Source: Amycolatopsis aidingensis
Lineage (GTDB): Bacteria; Actinomycetota; Actinomycetes; Mycobacteriales; Pseudonocardiaceae
DNA length: 64,000 nucleotides
Assembly: GCF_018885265.1 (NCBI RefSeq)
Contig: NZ_CP076538.1
Coordinates: forward strand, 3,012,001 to 3,076,000
Direction of reading: 5' to 3'
The notes beneath the pieces are model-generated. The model was not told where the DNA came from. It ran no database searches and saw nothing but the letters and a program-made list of their open reading frames with translations. The position numbers were made by a program, and so were the translations under genes. Position 1 is the first letter of the stretch, and each line of letters starts with the position of its first letter. This document shows, one piece after another, positions 1-8,846 of this stretch.

Positions 1-346
1 CGGTTCCCGGCGAGTCCACGAACTGCGAGCCGCCGTAGGTGGTCCAGGCGTCCACGTACACCACGATGCAGCCGGGCACGCGGCCATCGGCGAACACGGC
101 GTCGGCGGTCTCCAGGAACGGCTGGCGAAACGGGGTGCGGTTGGCCCACATCGACACGTGCCCGGTGTAGCCCTGGATCACGTACACCGTGGGGTACCTG
201 GCTTCGGGGCTGTCCGCGTAACCCGGCGGGACGTACACCCACAGCGGCCGTTCGTGCGGGTCACCGAGCGGGTTGTCCCGCAACAGTGTGGAGTCGATGG
301 TGTTGCGGTCGAGTCTTCCGGCGAGTTCGGCATCCCAAGGCAGCAT
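1..346 (-). CDS. Alpha/beta-hydrolase esterase, N-terminal part (cut by window edge)
   Basis: The reading frame runs from an ATG at 346-344 leftwards off the window, so only about 115 N-terminal residues are visible. They begin MLPWDAELAGRL and contain DNPLGDPHERPLWVYVPPGY, then PTVYVIQGYTGH and IVVYVDAWTTYGGSQF, the early beta-strands of the putative-esterase branch of the alpha/beta-hydrolase fold (esterase D/enterochelin-esterase-like). The catalytic serine elbow lies beyond the edge, so substrate cannot be inferred. No in-frame start lies upstream within the 37 bp that separate it from the divergent acetyltransferase gene. The family call is fairly safe; the precise substrate is unknown. 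Confidence 0.75.
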   Translation of the reverse strand, partial: MLPWDAELAGRLDRNTIDSTLLRDNPLGDPHERPLWVYVPPGYADSPEARYPTVYVIQGYTGHVSMWANRTPFRQPFLETADAVFADGRVPGCIVVYVDAWTTYGGSQFVDSPGT

Positions 347-383
347 GCCGCCAAGTATGTCGGGCGGATGACACGATGAGGCA

Positions 384-869
384 ATGCACGCGATCGTCCG
401 GCCGTTTCGGAAACGCGACCAGGATGCCGTGGTGGAGCTGTCGTTGCGGGCCTGGGCGCCTGTGTTCGCCTCCATCGAGGGGGTGCTCGGCGACTCCGGC
501 GTCTATGCCCGGATGCATCCGGACTGGCGCTCCGACCAGGAACGGGCCGTGCGGGAGGCGTGCGACACCGCCGGAATGCACGTCTGGGTCGCCGAGCTGG
601 ACACGGTGGTCGCCGGGTTCGTGGCGGCCCGCCTCGACCAGCAGGAGAAGCTGGGCGAGGTCTACATGATCGCCGTCGACCCGGACCACCAGGGCGGCGG
701 CATCGGGGGGCTGCTGACCTCGCAGGCGCTGCGATGGTTCACCGACAACGGGATGGCGCTGGCGATGGTGGAGACCGGCGGCGATCCCGGGCACGCACCG
801 GCGCGCCGGACCTACGAGCGGGCCGGTTTCGTGCAGATGCCGATTTCCCGCTACTTCAAGAAGCTGTGA
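384..869 (+). CDS. GNAT-family N-acetyltransferase
   Basis: A 161-residue protein with the GNAT fold. The central strand VYMIAVDPDHQGGGIGGLL (about residues 93-111) carries the acetyl-CoA pyrophosphate-binding R/Q-x-x-G-x-G/A-type loop, here QGGGIG, and the C-terminal RRTYERAGFVQMP segment is the usual motif B/GFxx end. It should transfer an acetyl group from acetyl-CoA to an amine; the acceptor cannot be predicted. It is single-domain, of normal family length, and divergent from the esterase gene at the left edge. The ATG at 384 is the only start that includes the first beta-strand. Confidence 0.85.
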   Translation: MHAIVRPFRKRDQDAVVELSLRAWAPVFASIEGVLGDSGVYARMHPDWRSDQERAVREACDTAGMHVWVAELDTVVAGFVAARLDQQEKLGEVYMIAVDPDHQGGGIGGLLTSQALRWFTDNGMALAMVETGGDPGHAPARRTYERAGFVQMPISRYFKKL

Positions 870-982
870 CCCAGCGGTCAGTCGAAGTCTCCGATTCCGG
901 CCCGGAGCTTCGCCTGCTGCCGCTACACTCCTGACGCTGGGTGCTCGCCCGGACGCGGCGAGCTGCGATCCATAGGCGTGGG

Positions 983-1486
983 GTGATTGTGCTGAGTTCT
1001 CCGCTGAGATCCGACGCGGATGGCGTACGCGTACGTGATGTGGTGCGGGATGTCGTCGGCGAGTTGGCGCCCGATGAGCTGCCGCTGCTGGATGCCGTGG
1101 CCCGCTTCGACGACGAGCATGCCGTCCGGATGCTGGTGCGGGGCCGCAACCGGCGCGAACCATTGGGTTTCGGCGTGGACGAGATCGCGGTGCTGCTGAG
1201 CCCGGTGGTCTGGGCCGCGCTGGACGAGGCCGTACGCCATATCGTCGGTTCCGCTGTGGACGGTGTGGCGGGCCGGGCCAAACGGGGCCTCCGCAGACTC
1301 CTCCGGCGCCCGTCCGCGCCCGCCGTTCTGCCCCGCATGACCGCGGAACAGATCGACCACGTGTGCAGCAGGGTGCGGGAGCTGGCCGCAGAACAGGGGC
1401 TCGACCCGGACGAGACGACCAGGCTGGCGAACGCCGTCGCGGCACGGCTGGTTGCCGGTGATGACGATGGCGGTAGCCGACAGTAA
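983..1486 (+). CDS. Conserved hypothetical protein coupled to the M48 protease gene
   Basis: About 167 residues with no domain that I recognise. It is largely helical and charged, soluble, without signal peptide or membrane segment. A basic stretch (RAKRGLRRLLRR) sits in the middle. The end of the gene overlaps the start of the M48 metalloprotease gene by about 26 bp, so the two are probably co-translated and functionally linked. The start is ambiguous: in-frame GTG codons occur at 941, 983 and 989. A TACACT hexamer at 924-929 could be a -10 element and GGGGTGATT at 981-989 resembles a Shine-Dalgarno sequence. I chose 983 as a compromise. Confidence 0.6.
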   Translation: MIVLSSPLRSDADGVRVRDVVRDVVGELAPDELPLLDAVARFDDEHAVRMLVRGRNRREPLGFGVDEIAVLLSPVVWAALDEAVRHIVGSAVDGVAGRAKRGLRRLLRRPSAPAVLPRMTAEQIDHVCSRVRELAAEQGLDPDETTRLANAVAARLVAGDDDGGSRQ

Positions 1487-4335
1487 GCAGGCCGGTCCGG
1501 TGTCCGGCGCACCCACCCACCGCGTGGACGAGCGTATCATCGGCGCCGGCACCACCTCGCGGTTCCTGCTGCTGCTCGCCCTGGTGCTTGTGGTCAGCAC
1601 CTCCACCTGGTCGGCGATCGTCGGTGGCTTCGCCGACTACGGCGATCGCCAGCTCATGTGCATCCTGGCGGCCGGAGTGGATCCGGACGCGAACATGTTC
1701 TCCGTCATCGCCCGCACCCAAACAGACGCCGCCTATCTTGCGTGTGACAACCAGTCCTCGCCGCCGGGATGGATCGTGCCGGGTGTCCTCGTCCTGCTGC
1801 TCGGCGCCGCGGTTGCGCTGTACTGGGCGATACCGGCGTGGAAGGCGCGCGGTCGCCGGGTCGTGCCGCTGGAAGCGGTGGATCCACGGGGTGACCTGCG
1901 GGAGCTGATGGCGGAACTGGTGGCCACCGCCGGCCTGGCCAGGACGCCGCGGTTCGTCGTCGATCCCACGGCCGCCACGTCCAGCGCGGTGGTCTTCGGG
2001 CGGCTGCGGCGGTACACGGTGTGCCTGCATGGCGGCCTGCTCGCACGCAGGTCCTCGGACCCGGCGGCCTTCCGTGCGGTGGTCCTGCACGAGCTCGCGC
2101 ACATCCGAAGCGGGGACGTCAACCTCACCTTCGCGACCGTGGCGTTGTGGCGGGTCTGCCTGTTCGCGGTCCTGACGCCTTACCTCGCTTTCGAGGCGTG
2201 GGAGCTGTTTCAGTCGCGCCCCGTGGAGTTCCGGTTCGCCGTGGTGTTCCGGGCTCGGGACGTGCTCGCCACGGCATTTCTGGTGGTGCTGGTCTACCTG
2301 ACTCGTGCCGACATCCTGCGCAGGCGGGAAATCTACGCGGATCTGACCGCCGCTCGCTGGGGCGCCGAACCGGCGGGCTGGCACGGGCGGAAGGACCAGC
2401 GGGGTCCGGTGCGCAGCGCGGTGGCCGCCTTCGCGGAGGTCTGGCGGTCGCACCCGACCTGGGACCTGCGGAGATACTCCCTCGGTGACCCGGCCGAGCT
2501 GTTCCGGGTGCACCCGCTTTCGTTGTTCCTCACCGGTTCCGCCGCCTCGATCATCGTGTCCGATCTCGGGGTTTCGTCCTTTCCGCCCGGCGACGCGATG
2601 GCATGGCTCAGCACCTCGTTCGCGTCACTGGTCGCCGGGCTGACCATCGCGGCGGTCGGAACGGCCCTGTGGCGGGCGGCCGCCTACGCCGTGCTCACCG
2701 GACGCGAGGCGCCACTGGGTCTGCGAGCGGGTTGCTGGCTCGGTGGTGGATTACTGGTCGGCGAGGTGCTGGCCGGCCGGCTCAGCGGCAACCAATGGCT
2801 GCCGACCCAACCGGCGGCCCTGCTGGTGCTGCCCGCCGTTGCGGTCGTGGTCACCTGCTGGACCAGCCAGTGCGCGCAGTTGTGGATCCGGGCCTGGCGC
2901 GGGCGGACGCTGCGCTCCGTCACCCTGCTGGGGATGGTGGCGACCTGGCTGGTGTTCGCCTTCTGGTTTCTCTGGTGGCAGCACCGCGGCTTCTGGTTCG
3001 CGGACCTGCCGTTGTCGATCCTCGGTCCCCAGGAGAAGTTGCAACAGCTGATCGAGGTAGGGGACGGGGGGACGCTGCCGTCCGCGGTCGCCGGGGCGTT
3101 CACGGTGCTGGTGTCGCTGGACCCGAGCGTGCTCGTCTGGGCGGCCGCGGCAGTGGCTGGTTCCGCTGCTGGCCTGGACGATCCGGGGAGCCGGTGTGCC
3201 CCGCTGGCTGCGCAGTGCGCTGCCGGGGCATTCCGAACCGGCGTTGCCCGCGGTGGGTCTGCCGCCCTTCCGGCCTGTCGTGCTCGCCTCGCTCGCGGGC
3301 GGGGCGGCCGCCTGGGCCGCGGTCGCGGGAGTACTGGCGTACCTGCACCTCCGCCAGCCACCCGTCGGGAACCCGAGCCTGGCACGGGTGCTCGTCGTCC
3401 AGTTGTCGCTCATCGCGGTCCTGGTCGGAGTGATGGCGGTGACCGCGTTCGTGGTGGGTATGGTGGCCGGGCGCCGGGGACTGCTGACCGCCGTGGTCGT
3501 AGCGGGAACGACCGGCCTGCTCGGCTTGGCAGGGTCGTTCCTCTTCGCCTCGCTGGACGGCTGCCTGCGTCCGATGAGCGTGCTGACGCCCGTATGCGCC
3601 TGGCGGCCGGGCGGCGGATGGTCCATGGTGAACCTCGCGTTCGCGTTCGTGCTGGGTGCCGGGCTGTTCGTGGCCGTGCTGGTGGCGATTCTCGGCGTGG
3701 CCGTGCGTCGCGGTACCGCTTCGGCGCGAAACAGGCGGAAGGTGGCGCCTGCGCCCCCGCGCACGCCGGTCCTGCGCCGCGCCTATGTCGCGGTGGTGTG
3801 CCTCGCGACGTTCGGAGGCGCTGTGGCCGTACAGGTACCGTTTCCGCTGTCCGCGTCGTCCTCGCCCGCGCCGCCTGAGTCGATCACGGCGATGTTCGCG
3901 GCCGCTGTTCCGGAGACGGCCGAGCCGGCAGGCCCGGAACTCCGGCGCGCCCAGGTGGAGGCCTGGGTCAGGGTCGGCGGAGCCGACCTCCTGGGCCGGA
4001 TGGCGAACGCTGTCGGTGACCTTGCGCGCGCAGCACAGTCCGGTGAGATGCTGGAGCGCCGAGACGTCGCGATCAGGGAAGTCCAGCCGGCGTGCGTTGA
4101 CCTCCGGGAAGTGGTCCGGGACGCCGAGAACTACTTCCCGGTGCCCCATCCGGGGGTCGACCCGGCTTGGTCGGAACTACTGGCAGGCTTCAAGACGGCG
4201 AGCGCCGATTGCGACCGTGCGGTGCGGGAAGGAAACCTGGAACTGTTCGTCTCGTCGATGAGCACGATACTCGAGACCGGACGGTCGATGCTGCGGGTTT
4301 CCGATCGGATTCAGGCGCTACGAACGGGTGGGTAA
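1461..4335 (+). CDS. M48-type integral-membrane metalloprotease, with apparent +1 frameshift
   Basis: Residues up to nucleotide ~3150 form an M48-like peptidase: two N-terminal membrane segments, the zinc motif HELAH (His210-His214) in VVLHELAHIRSGDVNLT, further membrane helices, and a downstream REIYAD whose Glu (~290) is a candidate third zinc ligand. Between about 3141 and 3153 the membrane-protein signal jumps by +1: the frame ending VLVWAAA continues sensibly as QWLVPLLAWTIRGAG in the next frame and runs to the stop at 4335. The remaining original frame (to 3878) becomes Arg/Gly-rich nonsense. The distal part adds five or so membrane segments and a soluble C-terminal helical domain of ~150 residues. 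Full product would be ~957 aa. Either a sequencing indel in GGGCGGCCGCGGCAG, a decayed gene, or recoding. Possible starts are TTG 1452, GTG 1458, ATG 1461 and ATG 1467. Confidence 0.75.
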
Positions 4336-4417
4336 GGCGGCTCCCTGAACATGGACGGGTGAATAACGACCTATACGGCGCCGCTCCGGGTGCCGGCTGC
4401 AGTGGCATCCTGGTCCC

Positions 4418-5101
4418 ATGAACGTGCCGGTACCGGAAAGCCGCCCGGAGGTCGTGCTCTTCGACGTGTTCGAGACCCTGCTCCAGCTGGACCCGCTGCG
4501 CGTCCGGTTCGTCGAGGTGGGCAGGCCGGGTCACGAGCTGGAGCTGTTCTTCGCCCGCACCCTGCGCGACGGGATGGCCTACAGCCTGGCAGGACCGGCC
4601 CCACCGTTTCGTGAGGTGGCCGCCGAGCAGCTGGCGATCACCTCGGGACACACGCTGAGCCGGGACCGGATCGACCATGTGCTGGCCGGGTTCGCGGAGC
4701 TGCCTGCCCAGCCGGACGCGGATCCGGCGCTGCGACTGCTCACCGAGGCCGGGATACCCTGCTACGCCTTCACCCACGGCTCGGCAGCCGTCGCCGAGTC
4801 CGCGCTGACCGGGGCGGGCCTGCGCGGGTCACTGGCCGGGGTGCTCTCCACCGAGACGATCCGTTCCTTCAAACCACCAGCCAGGGTCTACCACTGGGCC
4901 TGCGAGCAGGCGGGCAGCGCGCCGGAACGCACCGCGCTGGTGGCCGTGCACTCCTGGGATGTGCACGGAGCGGTACGGGCCGGCCTGCTGGCCGGGTTCG
5001 CCACCCGCTTCGAGGGCGGCGTACCCGGCACCATCCAGCGCCCGCAGGTGGTGGCCGAACGGCTGGACGAGGTCGTCGCGGGGTTGCTCGCGCTGGGTTA
5101 G
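4418..5101 (+). CDS. HAD-superfamily hydrolase, type II haloacid-dehalogenase-like
   Basis: A 227-residue HAD protein. Motif I reads LFDVFETL near residue 15, keeping the nucleophilic Asp but with Val-Phe-Glu-Thr where phosphatases usually have D-x-D-x-T, a form typical of the haloacid-dehalogenase type II branch. Motif II Thr/Ser is in FTHGS, motif III Lys in RSFKPPARVY, and motif IV is VHSWDVHGA, matching the dehalogenase-type V-x-x-x-x-W-D. A helical cap lies between motifs I and II. The predicted reaction is hydrolysis of a C-halogen or phosphoester bond; the substrate is unknown. The gene converges on the BNR-repeat gene and the two stop codons share TTAG at 5098-5101. CATCCT at 4406-4411, six bases before the ATG, is a possible leaderless -10. 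Confidence 0.82.
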   Translation: MNVPVPESRPEVVLFDVFETLLQLDPLRVRFVEVGRPGHELELFFARTLRDGMAYSLAGPAPPFREVAAEQLAITSGHTLSRDRIDHVLAGFAELPAQPDADPALRLLTEAGIPCYAFTHGSAAVAESALTGAGLRGSLAGVLSTETIRSFKPPARVYHWACEQAGSAPERTALVAVHSWDVHGAVRAGLLAGFATRFEGGVPGTIQRPQVVAERLDEVVAGLLALG

Positions 5102-7341
5102 TGCACCCGCAGCTCGTACAGCCCGCGGCCGAAGGTCGCCGCGACCAGCCTGCGGTGCCCGGGGTCGTACTCGATGTCGTCCACCGGTACCACCGGCAGA
5201 CCACGCCCCTGCCGCAGCCAGAACCCCGGGAAGAAGCGGAACCCGACGAACACACCCTGATCGGTAGCCAGGTAGATCCGGCCGTGTTCGCCGAGCACGA
5301 CATCGTTCACCGGCGCGTCCGGCAGGTTGCCGGAAAGGTCGCTCCACCGCTGCCCGCCGTCCCTGGTGCGCAGCACATGCGCCAGCGGGGAACCGGACCG
5401 GTACCCGGACAGGGTGACGTAGGCGGTCCCGGCGTCCCGCTCGTCCACCGCGATCCTGGTCACCCACGGCTGGTTCTCCAGCACCTTGGTCCAGGTCCGC
5501 CCGAGGTCGCGGGTCAGCCATACCCTGCCGTCGTCGGTGCCCACCCAGATCGTGTCCGGATCGGACGGTGCGGCGGCGACCGTGGTGATGGTGCCGTAGG
5601 GGTAGGCGTCCTGGCCGGGTCCGCCGGTCAGATCGGGGCTGATCGGTTCCCAGGTCACCCCGCCGTCGGCGGAGCGGTTCAGCCGGTTCCCGCCGTAGTA
5701 CATGACCTCCGGATCGTTCGGGTCGAACTGCACCGGGGTGAACCAGTTCCGTCGGTCCGAGGTGGTCTCCGGGGTGAAGTAGGACATCGTGTCCCCGCCG
5801 TCGGTGGAACGGAAGCAGTTGCCGTACTGGTAGCAGGCGAACACGTTGTCCTTGTCCCGCGGGTTGATCAGGTTCTCCTCGCCGTCCCCGCCGAGGTACT
5901 CGTTGAACCGTGGCCCGCTCCAGGAGCGCAGCGACCCGTTGTCCTGGGTGCCGCCGGAGATCCGGCCGGGGTCCTGCGGGCTGATCGCCGCGCTGTAGAA
6001 CTGGGTGTAGGGCTCGTGCTCGGCCTTGATCCAGCCGCCGTGCCCGTCCGCGTCCGAGCGGTAGACGCCGCCGTCGTTGCCGAGGTACACCCGGGACGGG
6101 TAGTCTGGGTCCCACACCATCGCGTGCTGGTCAACGTGGATGCTGGTGCTGTCCGCGGTCCAGGTCTGCCCACCGTCCTTGGAGGTCACCAGCGGCACCC
6201 CGGCGACGTGCACCTGCCGGGAGTCGTCCGGGTCCACCCAGAGCTTGCCGAACCACCAGCCGAAGCTGGACTGCGAGTTCTTCAGCACGTCGGGTTCCGG
6301 CAGCCGGGTCCAGGTTTCTCCGGCGTCGGCGGAGGTGTAGAAACCCGCGAACGGGCCGCTGGTCTGGTTCACGATCGCGTACAGCCTGCCGGGTTCGGAG
6401 GCCGAGGCCGCGATCCCGATCCGGCCGACGTCCGGACCCTGCTCGGGCAGCCCGCCGCCGAGCCGCTGCCAGGTCAGCCCGCCGTCGGTCGAGCGGAACA
6501 CCCCGGAGCCGACCCCGCCGTAGGTGCGCTTCTCCGGCGTGCGCCGGTGGTCCCAGAGCACGGCGTACACCCGGTCCGGGTCGGCCGGGTCGATCAGCAC
6601 CTCCGGCGCACCGGTGAACTCGTTCGCCACGTCCAGGGTGCGCTGCCAGGACCGGCCGCCGTCGGTGGTCAGGTACACGCCGCGCTGCCCGCCGCCGGAG
6701 TACAGCGATCCGTTCGCCGCGACCAGCAGCCGGTCGTCGTCCCGCGGGTCCACGGCGATGGCGCCGATCGTGCCGGAGTCCCGCAGCCCGACGTTGCGCC
6801 AGCTCTTGCCCCGGTTGTCCGAGCGGTAGATCCCGGTGCCCTCGTAGGTGAGGCTGCCGCCGCCGGGGTTCGGTTCGCCGGTGCCGACGTACAGGGTGCC
6901 CTCGCTGGTGGTGGCCACCGCGCCCATGGCCTGGGTCAGATCGTCCGGCCAGGCGGGTTCGAAGGTCCGGCCCGCGTCGGTCGAGCGCCACAGCCCGCCG
7001 CTGGCGGCCGCGGCGTACACGGTGTCCTTACGCTGCGGGTCCAGCGCCAGCGAGACGATCCGGCCGCCGATGTTGGTCGGCCCGGCCTGCTTCCACCGGC
7101 CGCCGATCGCGGGTACCCGGTCCGCCTGGTCCGCTGCCTGGGCGTAGGCGTGCCGCGGCACGGTCTGGCCGTGGATGGTCTTCTGCAGGAAGCGGTGCTC
7201 CGCGGGCGCGGAGGGTCCGCGCACCGGCCGGTGCTCCCCTGGCTGGCCGGGACCGGGTGGGTCGGCCAGCGCGGGGCTGGTGGGTGCGAGCAGTAGTGCG
7301 GACATGCCGAGCGCGAACGCGGTGGACAACCGGCGACGCAT
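5098..7341 (-). CDS. Secreted Asp-box (BNR/VPS10-like) repeat beta-propeller protein
   Basis: A 747-residue protein starting at ATG 7341 after GGGGG; a GTG four codons upstream is the alternative. A Sec signal peptide (MRRRLST, hydrophobic core, cleavage near SPALA-DPP) leads into a chain of beta-propeller blades, each marked by an Asp-box of the form S-x-D-x-G-x-x-W (STDAGRTFEP, TTDGGRSW, STDGGLTW, SADAGETW, SKDGGQTW, SADGGVTW). This is the WD40/YVTN/BNR-like repeat family seen in sialidases, VPS10/sortilin and photosystem assembly factor HCF136; here two stacked propellers are likely. No Arg triad or Tyr-Glu nucleophile of a sialidase is evident, so a binding role is as likely as hydrolysis. 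Function unknown. Confidence 0.85.
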   Translation of the reverse strand: MRRRLSTAFALGMSALLLAPTSPALADPPGPGQPGEHRPVRGPSAPAEHRFLQKTIHGQTVPRHAYAQAADQADRVPAIGGRWKQAGPTNIGGRIVSLALDPQRKDTVYAAAASGGLWRSTDAGRTFEPAWPDDLTQAMGAVATTSEGTLYVGTGEPNPGGGSLTYEGTGIYRSDNRGKSWRNVGLRDSGTIGAIAVDPRDDDRLLVAANGSLYSGGGQRGVYLTTDGGRSWQRTLDVANEFTGAPEVLIDPADPDRVYAVLWDHRRTPEKRTYGGVGSGVFRSTDGGLTWQRLGGGLPEQGPDVGRIGIAASASEPGRLYAIVNQTSGPFAGFYTSADAGETWTRLPEPDVLKNSQSSFGWWFGKLWVDPDDSRQVHVAGVPLVTSKDGGQTWTADSTSIHVDQHAMVWDPDYPSRVYLGNDGGVYRSDADGHGGWIKAEHEPYTQFYSAAISPQDPGRISGGTQDNGSLRSWSGPRFNEYLGGDGEENLINPRDKDNVFACYQYGNCFRSTDGGDTMSYFTPETTSDRRNWFTPVQFDPNDPEVMYYGGNRLNRSADGGVTWEPISPDLTGGPGQDAYPYGTITTVAAAPSDPDTIWVGTDDGRVWLTRDLGRTWTKVLENQPWVTRIAVDERDAGTAYVTLSGYRSGSPLAHVLRTRDGGQRWSDLSGNLPDAPVNDVVLGEHGRIYLATDQGVFVGFRFFPGFWLRQGRGLPVVPVDDIEYDPGHRRLVAATFGRGLYELRVH

Positions 7342-7494
7342 GTGAACCCCCACGGGATGAGCGGGTGTCTGCCGCCGCGGAGGTTATTGCCCGGATCGGG
7401 TGGCCGGTACCCGCCTTCGGCGGTACTTGCCGCGCCAGAGCTACGCCGTTCGCATGGCTCCCGTTGACGCGCCGTCCCCGGCCCGCCACGCGGA

Positions 7495-7513
7495 GAAAGT
7501 TCCGCAATGTTTC
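7495..7513. promoter_or_regulatory. Candidate operator, GAAA-N11-TTTC dyad (left copy)
   Basis: GAAAGTTCCGCAATGTTTC lies 15 bp before the ATG of the 61-aa gene, just upstream of its GGAGGG ribosome-binding site. A related 19-mer at 9722-9740 (14 of 19 positions identical, both with GAAA/TTTC ends) lies on the other side of the XRE regulator. Both bracket the regulator's module, so autoregulation is a plausible inference; no binding data are available. Confidence 0.35.
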
Positions 7514-7528
7514 ACATCGGAGGGCAAC

Positions 7529-7714
7529 ATGCGCGTTCAGTTCCTCGGCAAGGACCCAGAGTCGAAGTACAATGGTTCACCGACCCTGTTCGCTACCGAT
7601 CGTGCCGACCGGCGCACCTATCTCGCGCAAGGGTGGGTGGTGACCGATCCCGAAGCGCTGGCCGAGATCGGCCCCATACCGGACGGCGAGGCGGTCGTGG
7701 AGATCCCGGAATAG
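7529..7714 (+). CDS. Small conserved hypothetical protein upstream of DUF6879 genes
   Basis: A 61-residue acidic protein beginning MRVQFLGKDPESKYNGSP, containing TDRADRRTYLAQGWVV and ending in GEAVVEIPE. The ATG at 7529 is chosen because GGAGGG sits at the right distance upstream and an upstream in-frame GTG (7400) would add a non-protein-like leader. Short proteins of this kind accompany DUF6879 and XRE/DUF5753 genes in actinomycetes, where they form paired regulatory cassettes related to the DUF397 pairs. No known domain. It precedes the first DUF6879 gene by 41 bp, probably in one operon. Confidence 0.75.
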   Translation: MRVQFLGKDPESKYNGSPTLFATDRADRRTYLAQGWVVTDPEALAEIGPIPDGEAVVEIPE

Positions 7715-7755
7715 GTGCTGTGCTTCTACCTGCGGCGCCAGCAGAAGGTGGACAA

Positions 7756-8301
7756 GTGAGTCCTGCCTACCTGTCTGCCGACGAGTTCCAACGGTTGTTC
7801 ACGGATTTCGAACACACCGCATTCCGGCTGGAAGTGCGGGACCGCTATAACGTCGACGAGGAGGCCGAATCAGTCCGTCGGTTCCTCGCTGATAATCCGG
7901 ATGGTCGTGTGTGGAAGAGGTCGTGGCTCGACAATATCCGTAAGGTGACCGCCGCTGGAAAGCTGTTTGAGCGTGTGCGGGTGGTGAGTCTTCCGCTCAC
8001 CGACTACAGCAGGTACGGCCTCTGGTCGTGTCAGACCAACATCGCGGCAGGCGAGGACATCCGCTATCTCGCCCGGGATGCCGCTCAGGGAGTAGATCTA
8101 CCCCAACACGACTACTGGCTGTTCGACTCGCGCAAACTTGTGCGCATGCATTTCGAGGACGAGGATGATCGGTTCCTCGGTGCCGAGGTTATTGCTGATC
8201 AGACGGCGATCGTCCAGCACAACTACTGGCGGGACGTGGCCTGGCACTACGTCATCCAGCGCGATGAATTCGCCAACAAACACAACGAGGATATTGGATG
8301 A
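7756..8301 (+). CDS. DUF6879-family protein, first tandem copy
   Basis: A 181-residue soluble protein from GTG 7756, preceded by AAGGTGG. It matches the DUF6879 pattern that I recognise: LSADEFQRLF at the N-terminus, FEHTAFRLEVRDRYNV, then RVRVVSLPLTDYSRY, GEDIRYLARD, DYWLFDSRKLVRMHF and a C-terminal IVQHNYWRDVAWHY. Members are usually encoded next to an XRE/DUF5753 regulator and are thought to be its partner; the molecular function is unproven. The following gene is a close paralogue whose ATG overlaps this stop (ATGA, 8298-8301), so the pair is translationally coupled. Confidence 0.82.
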   Translation: MSPAYLSADEFQRLFTDFEHTAFRLEVRDRYNVDEEAESVRRFLADNPDGRVWKRSWLDNIRKVTAAGKLFERVRVVSLPLTDYSRYGLWSCQTNIAAGEDIRYLARDAAQGVDLPQHDYWLFDSRKLVRMHFEDEDDRFLGAEVIADQTAIVQHNYWRDVAWHYVIQRDEFANKHNEDIG

Positions 8302-8846
8302 GTCCCACCTATCTTTCCGTTGACGAGTTTCAGCGGCTATTTACCGAGTTTGAGCACACCGCCTTCCGGTTGGAGGTTCGGGATCGCTACAACGTGGACG
8401 ACGAGATCGAGGAGGTGCGTCGATTTCATGCCGGTGAGCCCGACAATCCTACCTCGGGTAAGTATTGGATGGACAATATCCGTAAGGTGGCCGAGGCCGG
8501 GATGCTGTTTGAGCGTGTGCGGGTGGTGAGCCTTCCGCTGACCGACTACAGCCGGTTCGGGTTGTGGTCCTGCCAGGACAACATCGCGGCGGGGGAGGAC
8601 ATCCGGTACCTCACTCGGGATGCGGCGCAGGGGGTTGACTTGCCCAGTCATGATTATTGGTTGTTCGACTCGCGGAAGCTGGTGCGTATGCATTTCGACG
8701 AGGACGACCGGCCGCTCCAGCATGAGGTGATCACTGATCCGGAGACCATCGTCCAGCACAACTACTGGCGGGATGTGGCCTGGCACTACGCTGTCCAGCG
8801 GGATGACTTCGCCAAGGAACACGAACCAAGTCTCCAGCGTCCATGA
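8298..8846 (+). CDS. DUF6879-family protein, second tandem copy
   Basis: A 182-residue paralogue of the preceding protein, about three-quarters identical along its length by eye. Identical blocks include FEHTAFRLEVRDRYNVD, LFERVRVVSLPLTDYSR, NIAAGEDIRYL and YWLFDSRKLVRMHF. Divergence is concentrated in residues ~33-55 and at the C-terminus. Its start overlaps the first copy's stop as ATGA and its 3' end overlaps the XRE regulator's start by 44 bp, so all three are one translational unit. The retained tandem pair suggests either a heterodimer or two specificities served by one regulator; this is inference. Confidence 0.82.
   Translation: MSPTYLSVDEFQRLFTEFEHTAFRLEVRDRYNVDDEIEEVRRFHAGEPDNPTSGKYWMDNIRKVAEAGMLFERVRVVSLPLTDYSRFGLWSCQDNIAAGEDIRYLTRDAAQGVDLPSHDYWLFDSRKLVRMHFDEDDRPLQHEVITDPETIVQHNYWRDVAWHYAVQRDDFAKEHEPSLQRP

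Noticed and set aside
261-2513. A 750-codon open frame on the minus strand
   Set aside because: It opposes the GNAT, small unknown and M48 genes, is rich in Arg/Gly/Pro/His with no fold-like pattern, and is a by-product of high GC at third positions.
3151-3878. C-terminal part of the 1452 frame of the M48 gene
   Set aside because: Arg/Gly-rich and without membrane pattern, while the +1 frame continues the hydrophobic protein; taken as out of frame.
5101-7296. A 731-codon plus-strand frame across the BNR-repeat gene
   Set aside because: The minus strand encodes a signal peptide and regular Asp-boxes; the plus frame is low-complexity Val/Gly/Arg sequence.
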